The notes under the pieces were generated by a model. It did not search any database and was not told the origin of the DNA. It saw nothing but the letters and a program-made list of their open reading frames with translations. A program made the translations under genes and the position numbers. From assembly GCF_006345825.1 (NCBI RefSeq), contig NZ_VCIX01000088.1, positions 62,001 to 126,000 of the forward strand: a DNA stretch of 64,000 nucleotides, in the 5' to 3' direction. Shown here one piece after another: positions 7,264 through 16,365 of the stretch; the first letter of the stretch is position 1, and every line of letters begins with the position of its first letter. Source of the DNA: Paenibacillus paridis (GTDB lineage Bacteria; Bacillota; Bacilli; Paenibacillales; Paenibacillaceae).

Positions 7264-8232
7264 ATGAAATACCGCAAATTAGGAAGAACAGGGCTGAAGG
7301 TATCGGAGGTAAGCCTTGGAACGATGGCCTTTGGAAGATGGATCGATGAGCAGGCTTCGTCTACGATTTTGGATTTGGCGCTGGATCAGGGCATTAATCT
7401 CGTCGATACGGCAAACGTTTATGGCGAAGGCGAGTCCGAGCGTATTCTTGGCAACCTGTTGAAGGAAAGAAGGCACGATATTGTATTGGCGACGAAAGTG
7501 CATGGTAGAGTCGGTAGCGGCGTAAATGACGCTGGACAAAGTCGCTACCATATTTACAAAGCGGTGGAGGACAGCTTGAAGCGGTTGAAGACGGATTATT
7601 TGGATCTCTATCAGGTACACCGCTTCGATCCGGAGACGCCGCTTGAGGAAACGCTTCGCGCGCTCGATGATCTCGTTCGCCAAGGTAAAGTAAGATACAT
7701 AGGCGCTTCCAATTTTGCCGCATGGCAGCTTGCGAAAGCGCATGGAATAAGTGCTTTGCACAGCCTGCACCGCTTCGAGAGCCTGCAGCCGGAATACAGC
7801 CTGATCTCCCGCGAGATCGAGAAGGAAATTATACCGTTTGTCCAGTCGGAGGAGGTTGGCGTCATCGTTTATAGTCCGCTCGGCAGAGGCGTGCTCTCAG
7901 GCAAATACCGAGCAGGCGAAGCTCCGCCGGAAGGCTCCCGCCTGGCTGCAGGCGAGCCGAGGCTGGAGGAGCTGCTGAAGAAAAATGCGATTAACGTGGC
8001 GGAGGCTATTCAGCCGCTCGCAGCGGAACGCGGCTTGACTCAGGCTCAATACGCCTTGTCATGGGTGCTTAGCCGTCCTGGCATTACATCCGCTATTCTA
8101 GGGGCATCGAAGCCGGAGCATATTACGGAAGCGGCCCAAAGCTGGCATGAGCGCTTAAGCCCGGAAGAGCTGGCTAAGGCTGACGAGGCGCTCTCCCAGC
8201 TGCATCAGGCGAAGGAAACGGTACTTAGCTAA
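7264..8232 (+). CDS. Aldo/keto reductase
   Basis: A 322-residue NADPH-dependent aldo/keto reductase. The start MKYRKLGRTGLKVSEVSLGT is typical of the Kv-beta/Tas-like branch. The catalytic tetrad is visible: Asp and Tyr in DTANVYGEGES, Lys in ATKVHG and His in YQVHRFD. AGGAGG precedes ATG 7264. It is the first gene behind leader copy 1 and is followed by a terminator-like hairpin and then the carbohydrate ABC operon. In the sulfo-ASMO pathway an enzyme of this superfamily (SmoB) reduces the aldehyde left after desulfonation. A similar role here is inference. Confidence 0.88.
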   Translation: MKYRKLGRTGLKVSEVSLGTMAFGRWIDEQASSTILDLALDQGINLVDTANVYGEGESERILGNLLKERRHDIVLATKVHGRVGSGVNDAGQSRYHIYKAVEDSLKRLKTDYLDLYQVHRFDPETPLEETLRALDDLVRQGKVRYIGASNFAAWQLAKAHGISALHSLHRFESLQPEYSLISREIEKEIIPFVQSEEVGVIVYSPLGRGVLSGKYRAGEAPPEGSRLAAGEPRLEELLKKNAINVAEAIQPLAAERGLTQAQYALSWVLSRPGITSAILGASKPEHITEAAQSWHERLSPEELAKADEALSQLHQAKETVLS

Positions 8233-8265
8233 TTCTACAATTTCATACATTCTACCGTATCAATG

Positions 8266-8304
8266 GAGGATATCAGAGCATGACATGATATCCTCGTTTT
8301 TTTT
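8266..8304 (+). terminator. Intercistronic terminator between aldo/keto reductase and ABC operon
   Basis: GAGGATATC (8266-8274), 12-base loop, GATATCCTC (8287-8295), then G and eight T. Only 31 bases separate it from the next start codon at 8336, so no promoter fits between. The ABC operon must be read through this hairpin or be started upstream of it. Confidence 0.75.
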
Positions 8305-8335
8305 ATGGACTAAAGTTTGGATAGGAGGACGTATT

Positions 8336-9442
8336 ATGGCGGGAGTGACCATTAAACATCTTTATAAGCGTTATGGCAAAGACAAGCACGCGGTCGTACA
8401 GGACTTCCAGCTAGAGATTCTGGATAAGGAATTTATCGTATTTGTCGGGCCTTCCGGCTGCGGAAAGTCGACGACGCTTCGAATGATCGCTGGCCTTGAG
8501 GACATATCCGAGGGTGAGATCTATATCGGGGACCAGCTCGTCAACAAGCTTCCGCCCAAGGATAGGGATATTTCAATGGTTTTCCAGAACTATGCCCTTT
8601 ACCCGAATTTGAGCGTGTACGAAAATATTGCCTTTGGTCTGCGGATGCGCAAGCTGCCCAAGCATGAGATCAATTTGGCTGTGAAGAACGCCAGCCGGAT
8701 ATTGGAAATCGAGCCTTACCTGAACCGCAAACCGAAGGAGCTGTCCGGCGGACAGCGCCAGCGGGTAGCGCTCGGCAGGGCTATCGTGCGTGATCCGAAG
8801 CTGTTCCTTATGGATGAGCCGCTTTCTAATTTGGACGCCAAGCTGCGGGTGACGATGCGGATGGAAATTACGAAGCTGCACAAGAAGCTGGGCACGACCT
8901 TTATTTTCGTTACGCATGACCAGGTGGAAGCGATGACGATGGCGGATCGGATTGTCGTCATGAAGGGTGGCGTTATCCAGCAGTGCGACACGCCGGAGCT
9001 TATTTATTCCAAGCCCGCCAATACGTTTGTGGCCAGCTTTATCGGCTCGCCTCAGATCAATTTCATTCAAGGGCGCGTGCAGGAGAACCCGCAAGGAAAG
9101 CTGGAATTCCATACGAACCGTTTTGTATTGAAAATTAATGAAGCTACCGACGATATTTTGCGTGCAAATAACCAAGTAAACAAAGCGGTCATATTAGGTA
9201 TAAGGCCGGAAAATGTAAAGCTGGAAGGGCTGTTTTCAGAGACGATCATTACAGGAACCTATATCGATAATGAATTGATGGGAGCGGATCGCTTTCTCTA
9301 TCTGGATATCGGACAGGAAAAGCCGCTTATCGCCCGTGTGGACCCGGACAACCGCTTCTCTAATCACGAGAAGGTCAAGGTTGAACTGGATGTATCGAAG
9401 GCCCATTTTTTCCATAAGGATACCGGGGTCAGGTTTGCGTAA
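8336..9442 (+). CDS. Sugar ABC transporter ATPase (UgpC/MsmX/MalK type)
   Basis: A 368-residue CUT1-type ATPase. Walker A GPSGCGKST is at residues 38-46, the signature is LSGGQRQRVALGRA (about 136), Walker B is LFLMDEP and the H-loop is FVTHDQVEAMTMADR. The C-terminal half is the MalK-like TOBE/regulatory region with FIGSPQINF and ILGIRPENV. AGGAGG precedes ATG 8336. It is the only importer ATPase in the window. Because MsmX-type ATPases serve several importers, it probably powers both permease pairs downstream and perhaps the distant minus-strand importer (inference). Confidence 0.92.
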   Translation: MAGVTIKHLYKRYGKDKHAVVQDFQLEILDKEFIVFVGPSGCGKSTTLRMIAGLEDISEGEIYIGDQLVNKLPPKDRDISMVFQNYALYPNLSVYENIAFGLRMRKLPKHEINLAVKNASRILEIEPYLNRKPKELSGGQRQRVALGRAIVRDPKLFLMDEPLSNLDAKLRVTMRMEITKLHKKLGTTFIFVTHDQVEAMTMADRIVVMKGGVIQQCDTPELIYSKPANTFVASFIGSPQINFIQGRVQENPQGKLEFHTNRFVLKINEATDDILRANNQVNKAVILGIRPENVKLEGLFSETIITGTYIDNELMGADRFLYLDIGQEKPLIARVDPDNRFSNHEKVKVELDVSKAHFFHKDTGVRFA

Positions 9443-9481
9443 ATGAGTCAACAGGTGCGAAGGAGGGGGCCGCTGCTCGTT

Positions 9482-12439
9482 ATGAATAATAAACGGAAAT
9501 GGTTATGGCTTGGCGGAAGCCTATTAATGACGGCGTTGCTGCTCTCATCGGGAGCAGCGGTGAATACGGTATCGGGAGAGAAAGCTGAGGCCGTCAATTA
9601 TGAGGGGTTAATTGCTACATTTAATTACGAGACAGATCCTTATTTCAGCGAAGCGCTGGCCAATTGGCAGGCACAGGGGATTCAGAATGCAACCAATTCC
9701 GTCCTGGTAGAGGGCGCAGGTCCCTCTCTCGTGTCTGATGCGGCAGCGATTAAGGCAGGCGAATATGAAGGCAAATCCAATGTACTGCTATGGAATACGA
9801 CCAATACAGGGTGGGTTGAATATCGAGTTGACGTTGCAGAGAGTGCGCTGTATGAGATTCATGTGTCCTACAACCCTCTTAAGGATGGTGGCAGGAAGGG
9901 GCCGATACAGTGGGAAGTGACCGTAGACGGAGCGAAGCCGTTCCGGGAAGCCTCTTCAATCTCGTTATACCGTACTTGGGAGGATGTCCGTCCTATATTA
10001 AAAAATTCGGATGGCGATGAGATTCGTCCGCGATCCATGGATGTGTCGGGCTGGAGCAAGAAGCCCTTCATTGATTCGGGAGGAGCATATGCGCAGCCTT
10101 TGCAATGGCATTTCACAGAGGGAGTGCATACGATCCGGCTGCAGGGCTTTGATCCTGTTGCAATCGAGCAATTAGAGCTGGTTCCAAGCAAACCGATCCC
10201 CTCTTATGAAGAAGTAGCGTCCGAGCAGGGGGATGTCCCTTCCATTACAGGGGAGGTGCTGACCCTGCAGGCTGAGGATTTTGCTTACAAAAATGATACG
10301 GCGATTAAGCTATTTTCGGACAAAAACTCACGGACCTTGCCACGCTACGAGGGAAGAATTATTTATAACACGGTGGGCGGACTGCGCTGGCTTGAGCAAA
10401 ACCAGGAAATTACATGGTCCTTCACGGTGCCGGAGACGGGGCTGTATAAGATCGGCTTTCGGACATTGCAAAATACGATCGCGCAGAAGACATCCTATCG
10501 GACGGTTCGAATCGACGGAGAAGTGCCGTTCAAGGAATTTCTGGCTTATGGTTTTCCTTATTCCACGGGCTGGAACGGAACCGTATTGCAAGACGGCAGC
10601 AAAAAGCCATATCTCCTGAAGCTGGAGAAGGGCGAGCATATGTTGTCGCTTGCGGTAACGCAGTCGCAGGTCAAATCGATTGTTGTCGACGTTGAGAAGC
10701 TGATTGCCCATTTGGATGCAATCGATTGGGATTTGCGCACGATAACGGGAGCCAGTACGAAGAAGGCAATCGACCGCAACCGTACCTGGAACATGGATCA
10801 GGATTTCCCTGGCCTAACCGGTCAAATGGCGCTTGCGGCTGATGTGATGGAGGATTTGTCCAAGCGATTAGTCAAAGCCAACGGCAATAAGGACTCGATC
10901 AGCCAAGGATTGGATACCTCCGCGAAGGATATTCGCTCATTGCTGCGCAAGCCTGAGGAAATTCCTTATCAGGTGGAAGAAATATCGTCGATGAGAGAGA
11001 AATTCGGAACGTTTATCGATACGCTGCTCAAGCAATCGCTGCAGCTAGATGAGTTGTATATCATCCCCGAGATGGAAGACGCTCCTAAGATGGAAGCGAG
11101 CTTCTTTAACCGCGTATGGGGCGGAGCACAGAATTTTATCTACTCGTTCGACGCAAGGGACAGCCTGAAGGAAATGGATGACACGAAGCTAAACGTTTGG
11201 GTGCAGCGGGGCCGAGACTACGTGGACCAGCTTCAGCAAATTGCCGACGAATCCTTTACGCCGGAAACGGGCATTGAGGTGAAGGTGAATCTGCTGCCGA
11301 ATCCCGAGCTTCTGCTGATGTCCAACGCGGCAGGCGTTCAGCCCGATATCGCGCTTGGCTTAACGCAGGATTTGCCGGTCGATTATGCGATCCGCGGGAC
11401 GCTGCAGGACTTGTCCGAATTTCCGGACTTCGAGCAGTTGTATCCGCAGTTCAGCCCTGGCTCATGGCTTCCGCTTCATTATGATGGCGGCTACTATGGC
11501 GTCCCGGAAACGCAGTCGTTCCAGGTGCTTTATTATAGAAAGGATATTTTGCAGCGCTTAGGGCTGGATATTCCGCAAACCTGGGATGATGTATATGACC
11601 TGCTGCCTACGCTGCAGCAAAATTTCATGAATTTCTATGTTAATCCGAAGGAGTTCACTCATTTCTTCTATCAAAACGGTGTTGAATTCTACGAGCCGGG
11701 CGGCGTGAAATCAGGCCTTGATCGGCCGGAAGCCTACCGGGCTTTCAAGCAGTGGACCGATTTGTTCAATACGTACGCCGTGGAGAAAGAGGTGCCGAGC
11801 TTCTACCAGCACTTCCGCACGGGAACGATGCCGATCGGGATATCCGATTACAACATGTATGTGCAGCTGTCGGCAGCGGCGCCAGAGCTCAACAGCCGCT
11901 GGGGCATCGCGCTTATTCCCGGCACGGAGCAAGCAGATGGAACGATTAGCCGCTGGGCTGGCGGCGGACAGCGAACCGGCGTCATCTTTAATCAGTCGAA
12001 GAAGAAGGAAGAGGCTTGGCAGTTTCTGAAATGGTGGCTCTCCGCCGAGGTGCAGGAGCAATACGGATCGGATCTGGAGGCCGTTAACGGCGTAGCCTTC
12101 CGCTGGAATACGGCTAACGTCGAGGCCTTCACCAATCTGCCTTGGAAGAAGGAGGACGCGAACGTTATTTTGAACCAGTGGAAATGGTATAAAGATATAC
12201 CGAATGTGCCCGGCGGTTATTTCCTCGAGCGCGAGACGAATAATGCCTGGATCAGGTCGGTGGTCAGGACGGATAACTATATGTCCTCGCTGGAGCAGGC
12301 GGTGAGGGATATCAACCGGGAGCTGCTGAGGAAGCAGCAGGAGTTCGGCTTTATCGACGAACAGGGCCGACAGCTGAAAGCCTTGGATATTCCGGTTGTT
12401 GATCAGCCTTGGGAAGGAATTGACCGTTATGTGGAGTAG
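9482..12439 (+). CDS. Extracellular solute-binding protein with N-terminal carbohydrate-binding-like modules
   Basis: 985 residues, more than twice the usual size of a sugar-binding protein. After an N-terminal hydrophobic signal/anchor (residues 7-25, no lipobox cysteine) come two beta-sandwich modules resembling CBM6/CBM35, about residues 60-235 (GWVEYRVDVAESALYEIHVSY) and 255-410 (QAEDF, ITWSFTVPETGLYKIGF). A helical linker follows, and then a family-1 solute-binding domain, about 560-930 (GVPETQSFQVLYYRKDILQR, TWDDVYDLLP). I use ATG 9482 behind AAGGAGGGGG, not the ATG at 9443. The stop overlaps the next permease start by 11 bases. Polysaccharide or glycan capture at the cell surface is inferred. 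Confidence 0.8.
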   Translation: MNNKRKWLWLGGSLLMTALLLSSGAAVNTVSGEKAEAVNYEGLIATFNYETDPYFSEALANWQAQGIQNATNSVLVEGAGPSLVSDAAAIKAGEYEGKSNVLLWNTTNTGWVEYRVDVAESALYEIHVSYNPLKDGGRKGPIQWEVTVDGAKPFREASSISLYRTWEDVRPILKNSDGDEIRPRSMDVSGWSKKPFIDSGGAYAQPLQWHFTEGVHTIRLQGFDPVAIEQLELVPSKPIPSYEEVASEQGDVPSITGEVLTLQAEDFAYKNDTAIKLFSDKNSRTLPRYEGRIIYNTVGGLRWLEQNQEITWSFTVPETGLYKIGFRTLQNTIAQKTSYRTVRIDGEVPFKEFLAYGFPYSTGWNGTVLQDGSKKPYLLKLEKGEHMLSLAVTQSQVKSIVVDVEKLIAHLDAIDWDLRTITGASTKKAIDRNRTWNMDQDFPGLTGQMALAADVMEDLSKRLVKANGNKDSISQGLDTSAKDIRSLLRKPEEIPYQVEEISSMREKFGTFIDTLLKQSLQLDELYIIPEMEDAPKMEASFFNRVWGGAQNFIYSFDARDSLKEMDDTKLNVWVQRGRDYVDQLQQIADESFTPETGIEVKVNLLPNPELLLMSNAAGVQPDIALGLTQDLPVDYAIRGTLQDLSEFPDFEQLYPQFSPGSWLPLHYDGGYYGVPETQSFQVLYYRKDILQRLGLDIPQTWDDVYDLLPTLQQNFMNFYVNPKEFTHFFYQNGVEFYEPGGVKSGLDRPEAYRAFKQWTDLFNTYAVEKEVPSFYQHFRTGTMPIGISDYNMYVQLSAAAPELNSRWGIALIPGTEQADGTISRWAGGGQRTGVIFNQSKKKEEAWQFLKWWLSAEVQEQYGSDLEAVNGVAFRWNTANVEAFTNLPWKKEDANVILNQWKWYKDIPNVPGGYFLERETNNAWIRSVVRTDNYMSSLEQAVRDINRELLRKQQEFGFIDEQGRQLKALDIPVVDQPWEGIDRYVE

Positions 12440-13325
12440 GCTATGGTCCTTTCGGGTGTCCTATTTGTTTATGGCTCCGTTCTTCATTTGCTTTGCTTTA
12501 TTTATTGTCATTCCGATTCTGGCGGCGGTTGGACTAAGCTTCACCTACTACAACGGTATAGAGCCGCCGCGGTTTATCGGCTGGAGCAACTTCCAGTATT
12601 TGATCGCACAGGATTTGTTGTTTTTGAAATACGCGCTGCCGAATACGTTCAAATTTGCGGTCATTGTCGGGCCTGGCGGCTATGCCGCCGCGTTTCTGCT
12701 GGCGTGGCTTATTTCAAGGCTGCGCGGCAGCCTTCGCAAGTGGGTCGCGCTTGCGATGTATACGCCCTCCCTTACCGTGGGCATTGCGATGACGATCATT
12801 TGGCTGCCGCTGCTCTCAGGAGACCGAATCGGTTATTTGAACAGCTTCCTGCTGAAGATCGGCTTTATCGACATCCCGAAGCTTTGGGTAACCAGCCCGG
12901 AGCTGCTGATGAATTCGATGATTGTTGTCACGCTATGGTCGAGCATGGGCGTAGGCTTCCTGGCGATGCTTGCCGGTATTCTCAACGTGGACACGACACT
13001 CTATGAGGCAGGGAAAATTGACGGCATCAAAAATAATTTGCAGGAGCTGTGGTTCATCACGATCCCGTCTATGAAGCCGCAGATGCTCTTCGGCGCTGTC
13101 ATGGCGATCGTTACGACCTTTAAGACCGGCTCCATCGGCGTCGAGCTTTCCGGGCAAAACCCAACGCCGGAGTATGCCGGTCATTTGATCGTCAACCATA
13201 TTAACGACTACGGCTTTATCCGCTTTGAGATGGGGTATGCGGCGACCATTTCCGTGTTTCTTCTTATATTAATGTATTTTGCGAACAAGCTTAGCTGGGG
13301 ATTGTTCGGTTCGAAGGAGGAATAA
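12429..13325 (+). CDS. Sugar ABC transporter permease (pair 1, MalF type)
   Basis: A 298-residue permease with six predicted helices and the EAA loop YEAGKIDGIKNNLQELWFITIPSMKP that contacts the ATPase. ATG 12429, with AAGGA at 12414-12418, lies inside the end of the binding-protein gene, in another frame. It forms the first importer with the CBM-bearing binding protein and the permease that follows. Confidence 0.9.
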   Translation: MWSRLWSFRVSYLFMAPFFICFALFIVIPILAAVGLSFTYYNGIEPPRFIGWSNFQYLIAQDLLFLKYALPNTFKFAVIVGPGGYAAAFLLAWLISRLRGSLRKWVALAMYTPSLTVGIAMTIIWLPLLSGDRIGYLNSFLLKIGFIDIPKLWVTSPELLMNSMIVVTLWSSMGVGFLAMLAGILNVDTTLYEAGKIDGIKNNLQELWFITIPSMKPQMLFGAVMAIVTTFKTGSIGVELSGQNPTPEYAGHLIVNHINDYGFIRFEMGYAATISVFLLILMYFANKLSWGLFGSKEE

Positions 13326-13328
13326 CAA

Positions 13329-14177
13329 CTGAAGCAATCGAGCCTAACCGTAAAAATCTTATTCAATATCATCATGCTTGCGTTGTCCGTCATGATGATT
13401 CTTCCGATTATTTATATCTTCAATCATGCCTTCAAGCCATATCATGAATTGTTTATTTACCCGCCGAAGTTTTTTGTGCAGGAGCCGAACATTCAGAACT
13501 TTGTGGAGCTGTTTTGGGTCACCTCGAATTCAATTGTTCCGGTTTCCCGTTATTTGTTCAACAGCCTGTTTATTTCGGCAGCGAGCGTTATTGGCGTGAC
13601 CATCGTGAGCGCGCTTTGCGCTTATCCGCTGTCGAAGCATCCATTTCCCGGACGAAAATGGATCTTTGCCACCATCATCCTGATGCTGATGTTTACACCG
13701 GAGGTCATTCAAATTCCGAGATATCTCGTCGTCAGCAACTTGGGAATTATGAATACCTACTGGGGGCATTTGCTGCCGGTGCTGGCTCTGCCGGTTGCGG
13801 TTTTCCTGCTGAAGCAATTCGTGGATCAAATTCCCGATTCGCTGTTGGAAGCCTCCCGAATTGATGGCGCGAATGAGTTAATTGTATTTGTCCGAATCGT
13901 TATCCCGATGTGCATGCCAGCCATTGCGACCGTCGCCATATTGGCCTTTCAGAACTCTTGGGGCAACGTGGAAACCTCGATGCTGTTCATGCAGGACGAC
14001 GAGATGAAAAACTTTCCGTTTTTCTTATCGACACTGACCAATAATTTGGCCAATAATGTAGCGCGCCAAGGCGCTGCTGCCGTAGCTGCCCTAATTATGC
14101 TGGTGCCGAATTTAATTTTCTTTGTTATTTTGCAAAGCAAGGTGATTTCGACGATGGCGCATTCGGGAATCAAATAA
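13329..14177 (+). CDS. Sugar ABC transporter permease (pair 1, MalG type), CTG start
   Basis: A 282-residue CUT1 permease with the EAA motif LEASRIDGANELIVFVRIVIPMCMP. The first ATG in frame (13374) has no ribosome site and would cut into the first membrane helix. A CTG at 13329, eight bases after AAGGAGG (13314-13320), gives the normal N-terminus MKQSSLTVKILFNIIMLALS, so I call a CTG start. The gap to the upstream stop is three bases. It is the partner of the preceding permease. Confidence 0.85.
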   Translation: MKQSSLTVKILFNIIMLALSVMMILPIIYIFNHAFKPYHELFIYPPKFFVQEPNIQNFVELFWVTSNSIVPVSRYLFNSLFISAASVIGVTIVSALCAYPLSKHPFPGRKWIFATIILMLMFTPEVIQIPRYLVVSNLGIMNTYWGHLLPVLALPVAVFLLKQFVDQIPDSLLEASRIDGANELIVFVRIVIPMCMPAIATVAILAFQNSWGNVETSMLFMQDDEMKNFPFFLSTLTNNLANNVARQGAAAVAALIMLVPNLIFFVILQSKVISTMAHSGIK

Positions 14178-14193
14178 TTGAGGGGGAAATCGT

Positions 14194-16365
14194 TTGAAGA
14201 ACAGGAGGCTGCGGATTCGTCCGGCCATCATGGTCCTGATTGCGGCGATTTACATAACGTGGCCCGGCTTGCAGGCGACTGCCTCGCAGTTACCGTACGA
14301 AACCTATTACAAGGACGGCTTCGGACAGCTGGTGAAGACGCAAGCGGCGTATATTCCTGCCGGCATTCTCGGTACGGGAACGACGGGTTTGCTAGCTGCT
14401 GCGGATGCGGATGCAAGCCGAGCGGCCAGCACTGAGGAAACGAATCGGCTGCAGTTAAATCAGCCTAAGGATATTTTTGTGGACGGGAAGGATCACATTT
14501 ATATTGCAGACACGGGCAATAACCGGATTGTTCATCTGGACGAGAAGGGGGATTTTGTCCGGGAAATCAAGGTTAGCGAGAGCCCGCTCAAGAAGCCGAG
14601 CGGCTTGTATGTGGATCAGGCAGGCGAGATTTATGTCGCGGATACGGGCAACAACCGGGTCGTGCGGCTGGATGCTGCCGGCAAGCTGTTGAAGGAATTC
14701 GGTCGACCCGAGTCCAGCTATTTGCCGGCAGGCTTCAAGTATGATCCGGTAAATCTGATCGTGGACAAACGCGGCTTCATTTATGTCACGACGCTAGGCG
14801 CTTATCAAGGCTTGGTACAATTGGACCCCGAAGGGGATTTCATCAGCTTCTTCGGACCGAACAAAGTGCCGTTTACCTTGTTCGACGCCTTTAAACGGTT
14901 TGTCTATACGCGCGAAATGTACCAGCGGGAGCTGAGGAAGCTTCCCGGCGCTATTGCAAATTCGACGATTGACCAAAATGGCTTCATTTATACCGTTACG
15001 AAGGAGATCCAAACCGATCAGGTCAAGAAGCTCAACATCGCCGGGCTGGATCAGCTAAAGGGCAAAGGGGAATTTGCGGCGCTGCAGCCGGTGAAGTCCT
15101 ACGGTGAATTTTTCCATTATTCGCAGCGGGGCATCCGTCCGCAGCTAAATGACATTACCGTGGACGCCGCTGGCAATATTACGGTCATCGATGCGGTGTG
15201 GAATATTATCAGCCAATATGATTTGAATGGAAATCTGCTGTTCTTCTGGGGCGGGGATGTCATTACGGCAACCTCCAAAACCGGTGTCGTCAAGACGCCT
15301 GCGGCCATTGCCAGCAATTCGAAGGGCGAGCTGCTCGTACTGGACAGCGTCAATAATTTAATCCAAGTATTGCGCTTATCGGAGTTTGGGCAATTAGTCC
15401 ATGAAGCCAATCAATTGACGCAGGAAGGCAGATACGAGCAAAGCGAGCCTTTGTGGACCGAGGTCCATCGCTTGAATGCGCAATATACGCCAGCTTTGAT
15501 CGGACTCGCCAAAGCAGCCTACAAGAAAGAGGATTATGCGCGAGCGGAAAAGCTATTTTATCAAGCGGGTGTCGTCAATGGTTATTCGGACTCCTTTTGG
15601 CAAAACCGTTTGAAATGGTTTCAAAGCCATTTCGGACTGCTCATGAACATCGCGCTGGCCCTGGGGATTGCCTATCTGCTGTGGAATGCGCTATCCAAAA
15701 AGCTGAAGTGGAGCCTGAAGCTGCGCGCGAAGTCGCGGCCGAAACGCTTGCTGACCGAGCAGCTGAAGCATGTGTTCTATTTGATCAAGCATCCGGTAGA
15801 CGGCTTTTATGCGATTCGTTATGAGAACAAAGCCGGTTTTCTCAGCAGCATAATTCTATTCCTTCTGGCAGCAGCAGCCTATGGCTATATGCAGGCGGGA
15901 ACCAGCTTTATTTTTAATCCGGCTGTTCATGTGGGCATTGATTTGCTTCCAATTACCGTTCAATTCGTAGGCATCTGGCTCGGCTGGGTCGTATCCAATT
16001 ATTTAATCAGCTCCTTGCTTCGGGGTGAAGGAAGGTTCAGGGACGTATTTTTCAGCAGCTCGTACGCCTTATTTCCGATTATTCTCATAGGAATACCTAT
16101 AACTTTGTTATCGAATGTATTGACGCTGAATGAGCTGGCTATTTTTAATTTTCTGAAGCTGGTTATCATCCTGTGGGTCGTGCTGCTCTTAATCTGGATG
16201 GTACAGGGCATTCACAACTATACGTTTATCGAAGCGATTTTGATTATTGTATTGTCGCTGCTTGCGCTGGCTATTATAGTGATCCTCATTTTTATTTTAA
16301 TTAGCTTAAGCATCGAATTAGTGAATTTTATTAATTCCTTGTACCAGGAGGTAATCATCCGATGA
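14194..16365 (+). CDS. NHL-repeat, TPR and Yip1-domain membrane protein
   Basis: A 723-residue protein starting at TTG 14194 (AGGGGG at 14181). It has a signal peptide, then beta-propeller NHL repeats (IFVDGKDHIYIADTGNNRIV, and again EIYVADTGNNRVVRL) through about residue 400. A TPR-like pair follows (NAQYTPALIGLAKAAYKKED), a membrane helix near 485-500, and a C-terminal Yip1-type domain with about five helices (TEQLKHVFYLIKHPVDGFYAI onward). The stop overlaps the next start (ATGA). Such proteins recur beside DUF5696 genes in carbohydrate operons of Paenibacillus. Its role is unknown. A surface propeller sensing or holding glycan next to the permeases is inference. Confidence 0.8.
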   Translation: MKNRRLRIRPAIMVLIAAIYITWPGLQATASQLPYETYYKDGFGQLVKTQAAYIPAGILGTGTTGLLAAADADASRAASTEETNRLQLNQPKDIFVDGKDHIYIADTGNNRIVHLDEKGDFVREIKVSESPLKKPSGLYVDQAGEIYVADTGNNRVVRLDAAGKLLKEFGRPESSYLPAGFKYDPVNLIVDKRGFIYVTTLGAYQGLVQLDPEGDFISFFGPNKVPFTLFDAFKRFVYTREMYQRELRKLPGAIANSTIDQNGFIYTVTKEIQTDQVKKLNIAGLDQLKGKGEFAALQPVKSYGEFFHYSQRGIRPQLNDITVDAAGNITVIDAVWNIISQYDLNGNLLFFWGGDVITATSKTGVVKTPAAIASNSKGELLVLDSVNNLIQVLRLSEFGQLVHEANQLTQEGRYEQSEPLWTEVHRLNAQYTPALIGLAKAAYKKEDYARAEKLFYQAGVVNGYSDSFWQNRLKWFQSHFGLLMNIALALGIAYLLWNALSKKLKWSLKLRAKSRPKRLLTEQLKHVFYLIKHPVDGFYAIRYENKAGFLSSIILFLLAAAAYGYMQAGTSFIFNPAVHVGIDLLPITVQFVGIWLGWVVSNYLISSLLRGEGRFRDVFFSSSYALFPIILIGIPITLLSNVLTLNELAIFNFLKLVIILWVVLLLIWMVQGIHNYTFIEAILIIVLSLLALAIIVILIFILISLSIELVNFINSLYQEVIIR

